Shown piece by piece: positions 23,293 to 35,326 of a stretch of 64,000 nucleotides of DNA. The stretch lies in assembly GCF_902686445.1 (NCBI RefSeq), contig NC_062227.1:20039678-20103677 (forward strand), given 5' to 3'. Position 1 is the stretch's first letter; each line of letters opens with the position of its first letter. Source of the stretch: Sciurus carolinensis (taxonomy: Eukaryota > Chordata > Mammalia > Rodentia > Sciuridae). Position numbers and translations under genes: made by a program. The notes beneath the pieces were generated by a model. That model searched no databases and had not been told where the DNA came from. It was given only the letters and a program-made list of their open reading frames with translations.

Positions 23293-24269
23293 GAATTGCT
23301 TTCTTTGAAACTGGGACATAGAGGTCTAGTTTCATTTTTCTGCATGTGAATATCCAGTTTTCCAGCACCATGTATTGAAGTGTGTATTCTTAGCACCTTT
23401 GTCAAAGATTTGTTAGCTGTGGATGTGTGGGTTTATTTCTGGGCTCTGTTTTGTTCCATTGGATTTTGTGTCTGTTTTAATAGCAATGCCATGCTGTTTT
23501 GATTACTGCAACTTTATTTTATCTTTTGAAATCAGTGTAAAACTCCTGCTTTATTCTTGTGTGTTTTGTGGTTCCTTATGAATTTTTGATTTCCCCCTAG
23601 TTCTATGTAGAATGTCTGGTATTTTTATAGATATTACATCAGGTCTGTGGATCACTTTGGGTAATACAGATATCTTAACAGTATTGATTTTTTTCAATCA
23701 TTAACATGGGAGGTCTCTCCATTTTGTGTGAGTGTCCTAGTAAATGTCTTTCATCAGTATTGTATAATTTTCATTGTAGAAGGGAGTAATTATTTCTTAG
23801 TGCAGTGAAACTTCCTCAAGCAGTTTTCCTAGGGGACATAATTTTTTGCCTATTTGAATTTCTCTTAATAAGACATATCCAAGATCTATTTTTTTTCACT
23901 ATTTCTTAAGGGTTTATTAGTTTATTCCTAGTAGAGCACACCTTTGCTGTGTTAGTCATCCTGCATTTATTTTGTACAGCAAACTTAGTTGGAGAGTTAG
24001 AAATATTTTGACCTGGTATTTTTGTTACTATGCCAGATAAGTTCCAAAGCCTTGCCTAGTTTCTGCCCCCAAAGAGCTCATAGTTTCATGTATTTTAGTC
24101 TGCTCTGTGGTCTTAGCAAAAGTAAGATTATGGAGTCAGTTTGAGAAATCAGGGTTTTGTAGTCTTCATTATTTTTTACCATTAGTTCTCTTTGTATAAA
24201 TGTGTTGTTATTTGTAGTGTCTTCCAAGAAATATTAATGTTACTTTTGGAGGAAAAAAAAATTATACTA

Positions 24270-24357
24270 AGGGACTGGGGTTGTGACTCAGTGGTAGAGC
24301 ACTTGCCTAGCATATGTGAGGCACTGTGTGCAATTCTCAGCACCACATACAAATAAG
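24270..24357 (+). mobile_element. ID SINE
   Basis: Plus-strand ID with well-kept A-box side 'gtgactcagtggtagagcac' and an (ATAA)-type tail. Confidence 0.85.
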
Positions 24358-24607
24358 GTTTACCAACAACAAAGAAAAATATTTAAACAAAAAATCATAC
24401 TAAGAGGTATCATTTTCCCAAGTTCCCCTAAAATGAAAACAAATGTTGAAAAAGTGTAAGTAGCAGTTTTGGTTACATAGACTCTGACTACTAAGTATTT
24501 TGAATATAGATGTTTACCTTTATTTTCATCTAATAAAAAACTACATCTGAACAAAAATCTTGTTTTCCATACACTTGTTTCTCTGATTCTGTGAACTCTT
24601 AATTAAG

Positions 24608-24615
24608 AATGTTGC
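24608..24615. repeat. L1 target-site duplication, left
   Basis: AATGTTGC, repeated at 31408-31415 directly after the L1 poly(A). Confidence 0.8.
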
Positions 24616-24849
24616 AGGGCCAAGTTGGCGGCCTAGAGGGCGGCTGCATTTCACGTTGCTCCAGGATGCAGGATTCAAAAGAGGAGATAGTGAGAGACTT
24701 GGGACCAACTCAAAGCCCCTGGGTGAGTCTCTCCTGTTGGGGAGGCATCCAGGATGGGGCGGTAGCCCCGGAATGCAGGGAACTTTATGAAGTAGAGTTG
24801 CTCGGCGAGACACCCCTCCCCCCACAGGAGCGCTAAACACGGACAACTG

Positions 24850-25640
24850 GGATCATTGTAGAGGAGGCGGCTCAGCACAGCGTTTGGACTCGAGCAACCA
24901 CTGGGGCTCTGGGCGGCTGCCTGAGGAGGGGCTGCGGGGCGAGCTGTTTGGACCCAGAGCGACCGCTTCTGAACACCGGGGGGTTGCCCGGAGGAGGAGG
25001 AGAAGCCCGGTGGGACGCTTGGTCTAGGAGTGACTGCATCAGAGCCGCAGGCGGTTGCCAGAGGAGGAGCTGCGTGGTGAACTGTTTAAACTCAGAGCGA
25101 GCGCTCCTGAACACCGGGAGGTTGCCCGGAGGAAGAGAAGGTGCGCGGCAGGTTGCTTGACCTAGGAGTGACTGCATCAGAGCCACAGGCAGTTGCCAGA
25201 GGAGGAGCTGCGTGGCGAGCTGTTTGAACTCAGAACAACTGCTCCAGAACACTGGTGGCCTGCCTGGAGGAGGAGAGCGGTGGGACGCTTGGTCTGGAAG
25301 TGACTGCATCAGGGCCGCAGGTGGTTGCCAGAGGAGGAGGCGAGTGGTGAGTTGATTGGACTAGAGGCGACCGCTCCTGAACACCGGTGGCCTGCCTGGA
25401 GGAGGAGCGTGGTGGGTCGCTTGGTCTCGGAGCCACTGCTCCTGAACACCCGGGGGCTACCCCGAGGAGGAGGAGGAGGAACGGGGCGGGTCACTTGGAC
25501 TTGGAGTGACTGCCTGGGGCTGCGGGTGGTTGGCGGGAGGAGGAGACCCGAAGTGGGTTGTTTGGACTCATGGTGACTGCGTCGGAGACCGGGCGGCTGT
25601 CTGGAGGAGGAGGTGTGTGGCAGGTCTCTGGGTCTCGGAG
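24850..25640 (+). repeat. L1 5' UTR tandem repeat array
   Basis: Units of about 132-138 bp, each made of two related half-units, with recurring phrases 'gagtgactgcatcagagcc', 'ttgccagaggaggag' and 'gctcctgaacaccgg'. The array is CpG- and G-rich. In mouse L1, promoter activity lies in 5' UTR monomer arrays of this kind; a promoter role here is inferred by analogy. Confidence 0.8.
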
Positions 25641-26283
25641 CTATTGTGCGGGGCTCCAGGTGGTGGCTCAGGGGAGGGGATGCATAGCCAGGCTATTGGT
25701 GCAGAGCAGGGTCCCAGGAGCTAGGTGGCTTCTTGCTGGAGGAGCTGCACAGAGACACGCCTAGGGGCAGAGCGAAGTTTCCAGGGCTGCGGGCAGATTC
25801 TCTGGGAGAGGCAGCCTAAGGAGACTCGCCTGCGAAGAGTGAGGCTCCCAGGCCCAGGACGTAGGTCCGGGCCCCTGGGATCGTTGCAGAGGAAGACAAC
25901 CCAGCCCAGGTGGTAGTTGTAGATTGAGGGGAACCTCTAGGAGGGCACCTGACCAGCGAGACGTCCCCACAGAGTGAGTCTTCCCGGCCGGGGGAGGTTT
26001 TCCCACAGGGATGGTAAAACCAGAGACACAGGCACAAACAGGCCTTGCCTCAGCCCGCAGTCTAGTTCCCCATTGGATGACCATTGGTCAACAAGTGGAG
26101 GCACCTCTGCCCACTAGCAGGGAATATACACCACCTGAGGGTCACCACCCCTAGAGAGGCAGCTTCTTTGTGGAGCTCTGCATTATCAACCTCCTCCAAG
26201 ACTTCAGGCTACTGAAGGATAAGAGGGGATATACTAGCAATCAAATCTGCAATATCTTAATGACCCACTGATTCCTGAATAAT

Positions 26284-27290
26284 ATGAGAAAACAAGGGAA
26301 GAAAATGCCCCAAACAAATCTAGATGTTACATCAATAAAATCCAACAACAGCATGGCAGAAGAAATGACAGGGAGTTCAGAATGTACATAATTAAAATGA
26401 TTAGGGAAGCAAACGAGATGAAAGAGCAAATGCAGGCATTGAACGATCGCACCAAACGACAGTTAACAGAGCAAATTCAGGAAGCAAAAGATCATTTCAA
26501 TAAAGAGTTAGAGATATTGAAAAAAAACCAAACAGAAATCCTTGAAATGAAGGAAACAATAAACCAAATTAAGAACTCCATAGAAAGAATAACCAATAGG
26601 ATAGAACAGCTGGAAGACAGAACTTCAGATATTGAAGACAAAATATTTAACCTCGAAAACAAAGTTGAACAAACAGAGAAGATGGTGAGAAATCATGAAC
26701 AGAATCTCCAAGAACTAGGGGATATCATGAAAAGGCCAAATTTGAGAATTATTGGGATTGAGGAAGGCTTAGAGAAACAAACCAAAGGAATGAATAATCT
26801 ATTTGAAGAAATAATATCAGAAAATTTCCCAAATCTGAAGAATGAAATGGAAAATCAAGTCCAAGAGGCTTATAGGACTCCAAACATACAAAATTACAAA
26901 AGACCCACACCAAGGCACATTATAATGAAAATACCTAACATACAAAATAAAGACAGAATTTTAAAGGCTGTGAGAGAAAAGAACCAAATTACATTCAGGG
27001 GGAAGCCAATACGGATATCAGCAGATTTTTCAATCCAGACCCTAAAAGCTAGAAGGGCCTGGAACAACATTTTTCAAGCTCTGAAAGAAAACAGATGCCA
27101 ACCAAGAATCTTATACCCAGCAAAACTTACCTTCAAATTTGATGATGAAATAAAATCATTCCATGATAAACAAAAGCTAAAAGAATTTACAAAAAGAAAG
27201 CCAGCATTACAGAACATTCTCAGCAAAATATTTCATGAGGAAGAGATAAAAAACAAAGAAGCAAATCAGCAAAGGGAGGAATTATCCTAA
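26284..27290 (+). pseudogene. L1 ORF1 (RNA-binding chaperone), one frameshift
   Basis: The likely ATG at 26284-26286 opens a frame that ends at a TAA just after 26382. The main frame runs from 26382 to 27290 (302 residues), so a single-base indel lies near 26370-26380. The main frame has a long coiled coil (about residues 10-115, heptads rich in E, K, Q, I). An RRM-like part follows with 'MKRPNLRIIGIEE', then a C-terminal domain with 'TPRHIIMKIP' and 'GKPIRISADFS'. These match L1 ORF1p, the trimeric RNA-binding protein that coats L1 RNA in the cytoplasm. Confidence 0.88.
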
Positions 27291-27321
27291 AGGAACTGGC
27301 AAATAAAGGAGGAACCAAGAT

Positions 27322-30300
27322 GTGCCAAAAATTTTAAATATGAACCAAATGACCGGGAATACAAATCATATCTCAATAATAACCCTGAGTGTTACTGGCC
27401 TGAATTCATCAATCAAAAGACATAGACTGGCAGATTGGATTAAAAAGAAAGATCCAACAATATGTTGCCTGCAAGAGACTCACTTCATAGAAAGAGATAC
27501 CCATTGACCAAAGGTGAAAGGATGGGGAAAAACATACGATGCACATGGACTCAGCAAAAAAGCTGGAGTATCCATCCTCATTTCAGATAATGTGGACTTC
27601 AAGCCAATGTTAGTCAGAAGGGATAAAGAAGGACATTACATACTGCTTAAGGGAAGCATAAATCAGCAAGATATAACAATCATAAACATCTATGCCCCAA
27701 ACAGTGCCTCATCCCTGTATGTCAAACAAATCCTTCTCAATTTTAGAAATCAAATAGACCATAACACAATAATACTAGGTGATTTTAACACGCCTCTTTC
27801 ACCACTGGACAGATCTTCCAAACAAAAATTGAACAAAGAATCCATAGATCTCAATAACACAATAATTTAGACTTAACATTTATAAAATATACCATCCAAC
27901 CAAGAGTGAATACACTTTCTTCTCAGCAGCACATGGCTCCTTCTCTAAAATAGACCATATATTATGCCACAAAGCTAATGTCAGCAAATACAAGAAGATA
28001 GAGACACTACTTTGTATTCTATCAGATCATAATGGATTGAAGTTACAAATTAATGAAACAGTAAAAAACAGAAACTACTCCAACACCTGGAGATTAAACA
28101 ATATGCTACTATATGATGAATGGATAACAGAAGATATTAGGAAGGAAATTAAAAATTTCTTAGAGGAAAATGAGAACAAAGAAACATCATATCAAAATCT
28201 CTGGGACACTATGAAAGCAGTACTTAGAGGAAGATTTATTTCATGGAGCGCATTTAATAAAAGAAGTAAAACTCAAAAAATAAATGACCTAACACTACAG
28301 CTCAAAGCCCTAGAAAAGAAGAGCAGACCAGTAACAAAAGTAGTAGAAGAGAGGAAATAGGTAAAATCAGAGCCGAAATCAACGAAATTGAAACAAAAGA
28401 AACAATTGGAAAAATTAACAAAGTAAATAGTTGGTTCTTTGAAAAAATAAACAAAATTGATAAACCTTTAGCCACACTAACAAAGAGAAGATGAAAGAAA
28501 ACCCAAATCACTAAAATTCAGAATGAACAAGGAAATATCACAACAGACACGACTGAAATACAAAACATAATTAGAAGCTATTTTGAAAATCTATACTCGA
28601 ACAAAATAGAAAATTTCGAAGACATCAACAGGTTTCTAGAGACATATGAATTGCCTAAACTGAACGAGGAGGACATACACAATTTAAATAGACCAATTTC
28701 AAGTAATGAAATAGAAGAAGTCATCAAAAGCCTTCCAACAAAGAAAAGTCCAGGACCAGATGGGTTTTCAGCCAAGTTCTACAAAACTTTTAAAGAAGAG
28801 CTCATTCCAATACTACTCAAGGTATTCCAGAAAATAGAAGAGGAGGGAACTCTCCCAAACTCATTCTATGAAGCCAATATTACCCTGATTCCTAAACCAG
28901 ACAGAGACACATCAAGGAAAGAAAATTTCAGACCAATATCCTTAATGAACATCGACGCAAAAATTCTCAACAAAATTTTAGCAAATCGCATACAAAAACA
29001 TATTAAAAAGATAGTGCACCATGATCAAGTGGGTTTCATCCCAGGGATGCAAGGTTGGTTCAACATCAGGAAATCAATAAATGTCATTCACCATATCAAC
29101 AGACTTAAAGTCAAGAATCACATGATTATTTCGATAGATGCAGAAAAAGCATTTGATAAAATACAGCACCCCTTCATGCTCAAAACACTAGAAAAAATAG
29201 GGATAGTGGGAACATTCCTCAACATTGTAAAGGCCATCTATGCTAAACCCATGGCTAATATCATTCTAAATGGTGAAAAACTGAAAGCATTCCCTCTAAA
29301 AACTGGAACAAGGCAGGGATGCCCTCTTTCACCACTTCTATTCAATATCGTCCTTGAAACTCTAGCCAGAGCAATTAGACCAAAGAAATTAAAGGGATAC
29401 GAATAGGAAAAGAAGAACTCAAACTATCCCTATTTGCTGATGATATGATTGTATACTTAGAGGAACCAGGAAATTCCACCAGAAAACTTTTAGATCTCAT
29501 AAGTGAATTCAGTAAAGTAGCGGGATATAAGATCAGTGCACATAAATCTAAGGCATTTTTATACATAAGCGACGAATCTTCAGAAAGAGAAATTAGGAAA
29601 ACTACCCCATTCACAATAGCTTCGAAAAAATAAGTATTTGGGAATCAATCTCACAAAAGAGGTGAAAGACCTCTACAATGAGAACTACAGAACACTAAAG
29701 AAAGAAATTCAAGAAAACCTTAGAAGATGGAAAGATCTCCCATGTTCTTGGATAGGAAGAATTAATATTGTCAAAATGGCCATACTACCAAAAGTGCTAT
29801 ACAGATTCAATGCAATTCCAATTAAAATCCCAATGATGTACCTTACAGAAATAGAGCAAGCAATTATGAAATTCATCTGGAAGAATAAAAAACCCAGAAT
29901 AGCTAAAGCAATCCTTGGCAGAAAGAGTGAAGCAGGGGGTTTTGCGATACCAGATCTTCAACTCTACTACAAAGTAATAGTAACAAAAACGGCATGGTAT
30001 TGGTACCAAAATAGAAAGGTGGATCAATGGTACAGAATAGAGGACACGGACACAAACCCAAATAAATACAATTTTCTCATACTAGACAAAGGGGCCAAAA
30101 ATATGCAATGGAGAAAAGATAGCCTCTTCAACAAATGGTGCTGGGAGAATTGTAAATCCATATGCAACAGAATGAAACTAAACCCATATCTCTCACCATG
30201 CACGAAACTAAACAAAATGGATTAAGGATCTCGGAATCAGAACAGAGACCTTGCATCTTAATGAAGAAAAAGTAGGTCCAGAGCTTCAACATGTCGGCTT

Positions 30301-31156
30301 AGGACCAGACTTCCTCAACAGGACTCCCATAGCACAAGAAATAAAAGCAAGAATTAATAACTGGGATAGATTTATACTAAAAAGCTTTCTCTCAGCAAAG
30401 GAAACTATCAGCAATGCGAAGAAAGAGCCTACAGAGTGGGAGAAAGTCTTTGCCAATCATACTTCAGATAGAGCGCTAATCTCCAGAATCTATAAAGAAC
30501 TCAAAAAACTCTACACCAAGAATGTAAATAATCCAATTGACAAATGGGCTAAAGAAATGAATAGACACTTCACAGAAGAAGATATACAAGCAATCAACAA
30601 ACATATGGAAAAATGTTCAACATCTCTAGTAATAATAGAAATGCAAATCAAAACCACCCTAAGATTCCATCTCACCCCAATTAGAATGGCGATTATCAAG
30701 AATACAAGCAACAACAGGTGTTGGCGAAGATGTGGAGAGAAAGGTACACTCTTACATTGCTGGTAGGGCTGCAAATTAGTGCAGCCACTCTGGAAAGCAG
30801 TGTGGAGATTCCTTAGAAAACTTGGAATGGAACCACCATTTGACCCAGCTATCCCACTCCTTGGCCTATACCCAAAGGACTTAAAATCAGCATATTACAG
30901 AGATACAGCCACATCAATGTTCATAGCTGCTCAGTTCACAATAGCCAGATTGTGGAACCAACCTAGATGTCCTTCAATTGATGAATGGATAAAGAAAATG
31001 TGGTATATATATACAATGGAATATTACTCAGCCATAAAGAATGATAAAATTATGGCATTTGCAGGCAAATGGATGAAACTGGAGAATATCATGCTAAGTG
31101 AGATAAGCCAATCTCAAAAATCCAAAGGAAGAATGATATCGCTAATAAGTGGATGA
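27322..31156 (+). pseudogene. L1 ORF2 (endonuclease-reverse transcriptase), broken
   Basis: The APE-type endonuclease is at the start, with 'QETHF', then 'GDFNTPL' and 'SDHNG' catalytic motifs. It is interrupted by a TGA at about 27505 and a stop/shift near 27868. The reverse transcriptase follows (28651-29406, 'SPGPDGF', 'RPISLMN', '[12 protein letters not shown]'). The 'FADD' active site at about 29433 is in a shifted frame. The thumb and C-terminal region run to 31156 and include a Cys/His cluster near 30720-30770 beside an in-frame TAG. At least five frame changes are present. The full protein would nick DNA and copy L1 RNA at the target. Confidence 0.9.
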
Positions 31157-31159
31157 TGA

Positions 31160-31290
31160 CACATAATGGGGGGTGGGAAGGGTTAGTGTTGGGGTTGGAG
31201 TTGGGTTTAGGGAGGGGGGCAGGAATGGAGTAAGGAAGGACTGTATAGATGGAGGGGAGGGGTGGGAGGGGAGGGGGGGAAGGGAAAAAA
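31160..31290 (+). repeat. G-rich tract of the L1 3' UTR
   Basis: Runs of three to seven G separated by short spacers, typical of L1 3' UTRs and able in principle to form G-quadruplexes in the RNA or plus strand. Confidence 0.8.
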
Positions 31291-31407
31291 TGGCAGAATG
31301 AATCAAACATTACCCTATGTAAATTTATGATTACACAAATGGTATGCCTTTACGCCATGTACAGACAGAGAAACAACATGTATCCCATTTGTTTACAATT
31401 AAAAAAA

Positions 31408-31415
31408 AATGTTGC
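31408..31415. repeat. L1 target-site duplication, right
   Basis: AATGTTGC following the A-tail; partner of 24608-24615. Confidence 0.8.
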
Positions 31416-32361
31416 TTATTACTGATGTTTATTTCAAATCCCATAATTGCAAACTCAATCATATTTTATGGTACTCTACCTTCTGAATTTTACCTTTCTT
31501 TTTTTGCCTCCTTGTTTGAACTGAGAACTTCCATCTGGCCTTTATCTTTCTATGTAGTAGCCTTTTCTTATGTAAGTAGTAACTATTTAAAATCTCATAA
31601 ACAACTAAGCATGAAGTCTAGCTGAAGGGTGCTTAGTGGACAATTCATTCTGCTTCCCCCTTGTTTTAGAAATTGTAATTGAACCACTATTGATGGGAAG
31701 GGATCCTGCCCCTCACCTTGGGAGCAGAGAGAAGTGAGAAATGTGTTTACAATTCAGTTTTAAAAAGAAATGGGTGGTGGGGGTGTGTGTCTTGGTAGCT
31801 AATTTTATAATTCCACAGTGATGCTTTCTATGCTTTGAAATACTGAACAACCATGAAAATTAATGTGCAGAATTATTGCTGTGTTTTACTGAGAACTACC
31901 TATTGCCTCATACTGGTAATATGTTGGATGACTCCATGTATAGAGTCATCTTTTTACTGGCAGTTCTCAGTTTTGCAAGCTAATCATTTTGCTTTTAATT
32001 TGCATAGTACTATTGGTTGGAAAGGTAGAAACACTTTGAGCTTGGATTTTTGGTAGTGCTGTGGATGTGGCAACCATGTTTTCCAAAATCAAAAATAAGA
32101 ACATTAATTCTGCTGGGTAGGAGAAGTGAGAATGTATTTCTGGGGACAGTAGGAGAGAATATTTGAAATTTGAACTGGCCATATGATTGCCATGCTCAGG
32201 GAGGAGAGCATTATTTATTTGAAATACTTATTGATTACTTCATGCCTTGCCAGACATTTTTTATGAAGAAAAATTAAAAGTCTTCTTAGGTCTTTTACTA
32301 AAAGGTAAGCAAACTTAAAATTAAGTGAAAAGATATAGTAACACTTAGTGGGTTTTTTAAA
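31416..32361. other. Gene-free unique stretch
   Basis: No convincing exon, RNA gene or known repeat seen. Confidence 0.5.
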
Positions 32362-32498
32362 AACATTTTTTAGTTGTAGATGGACACAATAAGTTGATTT
32401 TATTTATTTATTTATTTTTTAATGTGTGGTGAGGATTGAACCCAGTGCCTCACATGTGCCAGGCAAGCTCTCTATTACTGAGCTATAATCCCAACCCC
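32362..32498 (-). mobile_element. ID SINE with long 3' extension
   Basis: ID core plus 'agttgtagatggacacaata' extension and a (TTTA)n tail; same subfamily as 3841-3970. Confidence 0.82.
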
Positions 32499-32524
32499 AG
32501 TGTTTCTTTTTAATTAATTAAATT

Positions 32525-32602
32525 TTGTGGTACTGGGGATTGAACCAGAAGCCTCACAGATCTGTTAGGCAAGCACTTTACCACTAAACAACATCCCTAA
32601 CC
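32525..32602 (-). mobile_element. ID SINE
   Basis: ID core 'gtactggggattgaaccag' with moderate divergence. Confidence 0.8.
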
Positions 32603-32629
32603 CAGTAATCAGTGTTTCCTTTCTTTTTT

Positions 32630-32708
32630 TTGGCTATCCTGGGGATTGAACCCAGGGCCTCCTACTTGCAAGGCAAGCTCTCTACCAACTGAGCTATCTC
32701 TGCAGCCC
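32630..32708 (-). mobile_element. ID SINE
   Basis: Third ID in a row, well preserved ('gattgaacccagggcctcc'). Confidence 0.85.
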
Positions 32709-32819
32709 AATCAATGTTTCTTGATAGCATTTTTCTGTTTTGCAGCTATAGGGAGAGAGTATGTGCCAGTTCTTAGTTATGAAAAAATTTTACCCTATGG
32801 TAACAAGAGCTGTTGTTGT

Positions 32820-33017
32820 TCTTGTTATTACAGTGCTGAGGATCAACCCAAGGTGCATTTTAGCAATGAGCTAACTGCCTGCCCCGCCCCAACACTCACA
32901 CACCCTTTTTATTTTGAGACAGGGTCTTGGTTGCTGAGGCTGGCCTTTGATTTGTGAAATTCCTGCCTCAGCCTCCTGAGTTGCTAGGATTACAGGTGTG
33001 TACCACCACACCCAAAT
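32820..33017 (-). mobile_element. B1-dID composite SINE
   Basis: Minus-strand copy, with a diverged ID half and a clear B1 half ending 'gtaccaccacaccc'. Confidence 0.8.
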
Positions 33018-33082
33018 CAAAAGCAGTTTTTAAACAACTCTAAGAAATGATTACTCACACTTCTGATCTTGATGGAACAATA

Positions 33083-33250
33083 CAGGTATTGAGTAATAGA
33101 CTGGACTTTGGAGTCAAATAGACCTGGCTTCAATCTTGGTTTAGCAACTTCCTCATGAAAAGGCATTATTTAAATTCTAGAGCTTTGAGAGAGTTAACAC
33201 GATTAATAAGTGCTTTGGCAAATGTTTAATAAATGTTGTTTTTGTTATTG
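33083..33250 (+). mobile_element. MIR SINE
   Basis: Resembles the mammalian-wide MIR core and 3' end: 'ggagtcaaatagacctggct', then a degraded centre, then 'gtttaataaatgttg'. Confidence 0.7.
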
Positions 33251-33354
33251 CTAAAGGAACTCTCATTGCAAGAAAAACTTGGTTGATTTCTATTTGAGAT
33301 CTGTCTTTCAGATCCTACAAAAATTCTAAGGAAGTAAGGAAAAAGTCTTAAAAT

Positions 33355-33523
33355 CAGCCTGGTGTGGAGGCACACACCTGTAATTACAGCTGCTTGGGAT
33401 GAGGAGGCAGGAGGATCACAAGTTTGAGGTCAGCCTTGGCACTTTGGTGAGACCCTGTCTCAAAACAGAAGGTCTGGAATTGTGCCTCAGTGGTAGGAAG
33501 CCCTCAGGTTCAATCCCCAGTAT
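33355..33523 (+). mobile_element. B1-dID composite SINE
   Basis: Plus-strand copy with B1 half 'cacacacctgtaattacagc' and a short ID half. Confidence 0.82.
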
Positions 33524-33609
33524 ACGATCTAATAGACCCATGGGCCCAGCACAATTATTTGTTTTTCATTCAAAAGATAGAATATTACTGGTTATTACAA
33601 TTTTACATC

Positions 33610-33748
33610 AGTTTTTATTTTTTTTAATTTTCTTTTAGTTGTAGGTGGACACAGTACTTTTATTTATTTTTACTAGGTGCTGAGGTTTGAACCCAGTGCC
33701 TCATGCATGCAAGATGAGCGCTCTATCACTGAGCCACAACTCCAGCCC
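33610..33748 (-). mobile_element. ID SINE with long 3' extension
   Basis: Same extended subfamily as 3841-3970: 'agttgtaggtggacacagta' then ID core. Confidence 0.82.
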
Positions 33749-33928
33749 AAGTTTTTGTTTTTAAATATGATATGGCATGTTAAATTATATTATTAATTTA
33801 TAATTGATGATTATTCCTTTGTCAGTTTTAATATTCTTATGGAAATTGATATGATACACATTTTTGAGTCTTGCTTCCATACCCAAGTTGTAAAGCTTCC
33901 AAGGAAAGGGATTTCATCTTTTACTTCT

Positions 33929-34007
33929 TTTTTTTTTTTTTTCATAGTACTGAGGCTTGAGCCCTTTGGTGCTTTATGCCCTCACCCCTTTTTATTTTGA
34001 GGCAGGT
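33929..34007 (-). mobile_element. Partial B1-dID SINE
   Basis: A T-run followed by a diverged ID half and the first bases of the linker; the B1 half is missing. Confidence 0.6.
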
Positions 34008-34019
34008 TGATTTAGTCAA

Positions 34020-34200
34020 CTTCTTCCCTTTTGTGACTGTAGGCCTATTTTGGAGGAGGAAAAGTTTATTTGGGGGCTCATGGTTTTATAGGTCTCAGTC
34101 CTTAGCCAGCCAGCTCCATTCCTTGGGGCTGGAGGTGAGGCAGAATGTCATGGCAGAATATCATGCTCACGTGATGATCAGTAATCAGAGAGAGACAGAC
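34020..34200 (-). mobile_element. MaLR-like LTR fragment (left part)
   Basis: 'tttgggggctcatggtttta' and 'ggtgaggcagaatgtcatgg' resemble the reversed 3' portion of a MaLR (MST/MLT1-type) LTR. The sequence resumes after provirus 2 at 43785, so the provirus landed inside this older repeat. Confidence 0.45.
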
Positions 34201-34206
34201 AGACAC
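34201..34206. repeat. Target-site duplication of provirus 2, left
   Basis: AGACAC, matched at 43779-43784. Confidence 0.92.
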
Positions 34207-34932
34207 TGTCGCGTTCCTTCTGCCCGCAGAGAGAGACACGACACATCAGTTGTTCATCAGAGCTCTTTATTCTTCTCTCTTCCTCCTCTGATCATCCTCT
34301 GATGATCCTCTGATGATTTTACAAGGCAGTTACAGTCATATTTATATGAATCATGAGCCAATCAGGTTACAGAGGATGTGGGGAGAGCAAGATTACAATG
34401 TAGTATAAAGCGGGGTAAAAAGAGGGTACACGGAAGAACAAGATTTCAATTTAATGTATCAAGAGAGTTCATGATGGGCATGGGTCACTTCGTCCAATCA
34501 GAGCAATTCTTTTTGGTACTGGCTTAGTGCCAGGGCAACTTCCTTAAGCAGTGTTAGCAGTTTGTTGCAAACCAGGCCGCCCCGGCTCAGCGCCAGGTTG
34601 CCCCGGCTTAATGCCAGACTGGAAGTCCTTGATGTTGCAAACCAGGCCGCCCCGGCTCAGTGCCAGTGTGGAAGTCCTTATCAGCTGTTTTTTGCAAACC
34701 AGGTTGCCCCGGCTCAGTGCCAGTGTGGAAGTCCTTGATGTTGCAAACCAGGTTGCCCCGGCTCAGTGCCAGTGTGGAAGTCCTTGTCAGCTGTTTGTTG
34801 CAAGCCAGGTTGCCCCGGCTTAGTGCCAGGTTCCGCACTGAAGTCCTTGATGTTGCAAACCACTGTCTCGGCATTAGGCCCACACTGAAATCCTGAAAGC
34901 CAGGCTAGGATGGGGACCGCGGTACCCCGACA
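34207..34932 (-). repeat. 3' LTR of provirus 2
   Basis: 726 bp, TGT...ACA ends on the minus strand. It has TATA (minus TATAAATA, 34339-34346), a nearby CCAAT-type element and a poly(A) signal near 34264-34270. U3 contains six copies of a roughly 50-bp repeat (34560-34850). A short 'tgatgatcctc' expansion near 34300 is absent from the 5' LTR. Confidence 0.94.
34560..34850 (-). repeat. U3 tandem repeats (six units), 3' LTR
   Basis: Roughly 26-60-bp spaced units built on 'gttgccccggctcagtgcca' and 'ggaagtccttgatgttgca'. Such U3 direct repeats often hold enhancers in retroviruses; that role is inferred here. Confidence 0.88.
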
Positions 34933-34948
34933 TCTCCCCCTTTCTTTT
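34933..34948 (-). promoter_or_regulatory. 3' polypurine tract of provirus 2
   Basis: Minus-strand AAAAGAAAGGGGGAGA abutting the 3' LTR. Confidence 0.9.
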
Positions 34949-35326
34949 ATTAAAAAAGAAAAGGCTTGAGACCGTGCCTGTCTTAGGTTGAGGGGTCCAG
35001 CACATGTCCTTACCCATCATTGAAGACTGTAGATCATGCTACAGCTTCTGTCTTAGGTTGGTACATGGCCACCTCCTACATTACCCGTCATTGACTACCG
35101 GCCTAGCATTATAGCCATAAATAGGGGGAGGCCTCTAGCCTTAAAGGCAGTCAGGACCAGGAAGAAAATAGATGTAAGATGCCGGACAAGGTTGATGTCA
35201 GACAAGGTGATGGTGCAGGAAAACGTTGAAGGCACGGTTGGAGCTTTTTCTGTGGCTGGAAAAAAGAAGAGGCAAGGCCGTATCTGCAGGAGAGACTGAA
35301 GCTGGAAGATAGTTATCAAAAGAAGT

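Larger units (their letters stand above)
21445..23960 (-). mobile_element. Old L1 (3' UTR and ORF2 part), minus
   Basis: It starts with the reversed L1 3' UTR ('acctaattggcacataaaat'). The complement of the ORF2 C-terminal region follows at about 22000-22340 and 22600-22980, then RT-proximal pieces to about 23960. Frames are broken and at least four SINEs interrupt it. The family is judged by resemblance to mammalian L1M-type copies. Confidence 0.7.
24616..31407 (+). mobile_element. Full-length L1 retrotransposon
   Basis: About 6.8 kb from a GC-rich 5' UTR through ORF1, ORF2 and a G-rich 3' UTR to a short A-tail, bounded by the 8-bp duplication AATGTTGC. The complete 5' end and clear reading frames imply a fairly young copy. 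Several frameshifts and stops in ORF2, plus one shift in ORF1, mean it is no longer autonomous. It lies on the opposite strand from the two IAP-like proviruses. Confidence 0.93.

Noticed and set aside
28302..28775. Minus-strand open frames across the L1
   Set aside because: Antisense shadows of ORF2, caused by A-rich coding sequence.
34551..34896. Repetitive open frames on both strands
   Set aside because: They arise from the LTR U3 repeats; no start context or protein family.
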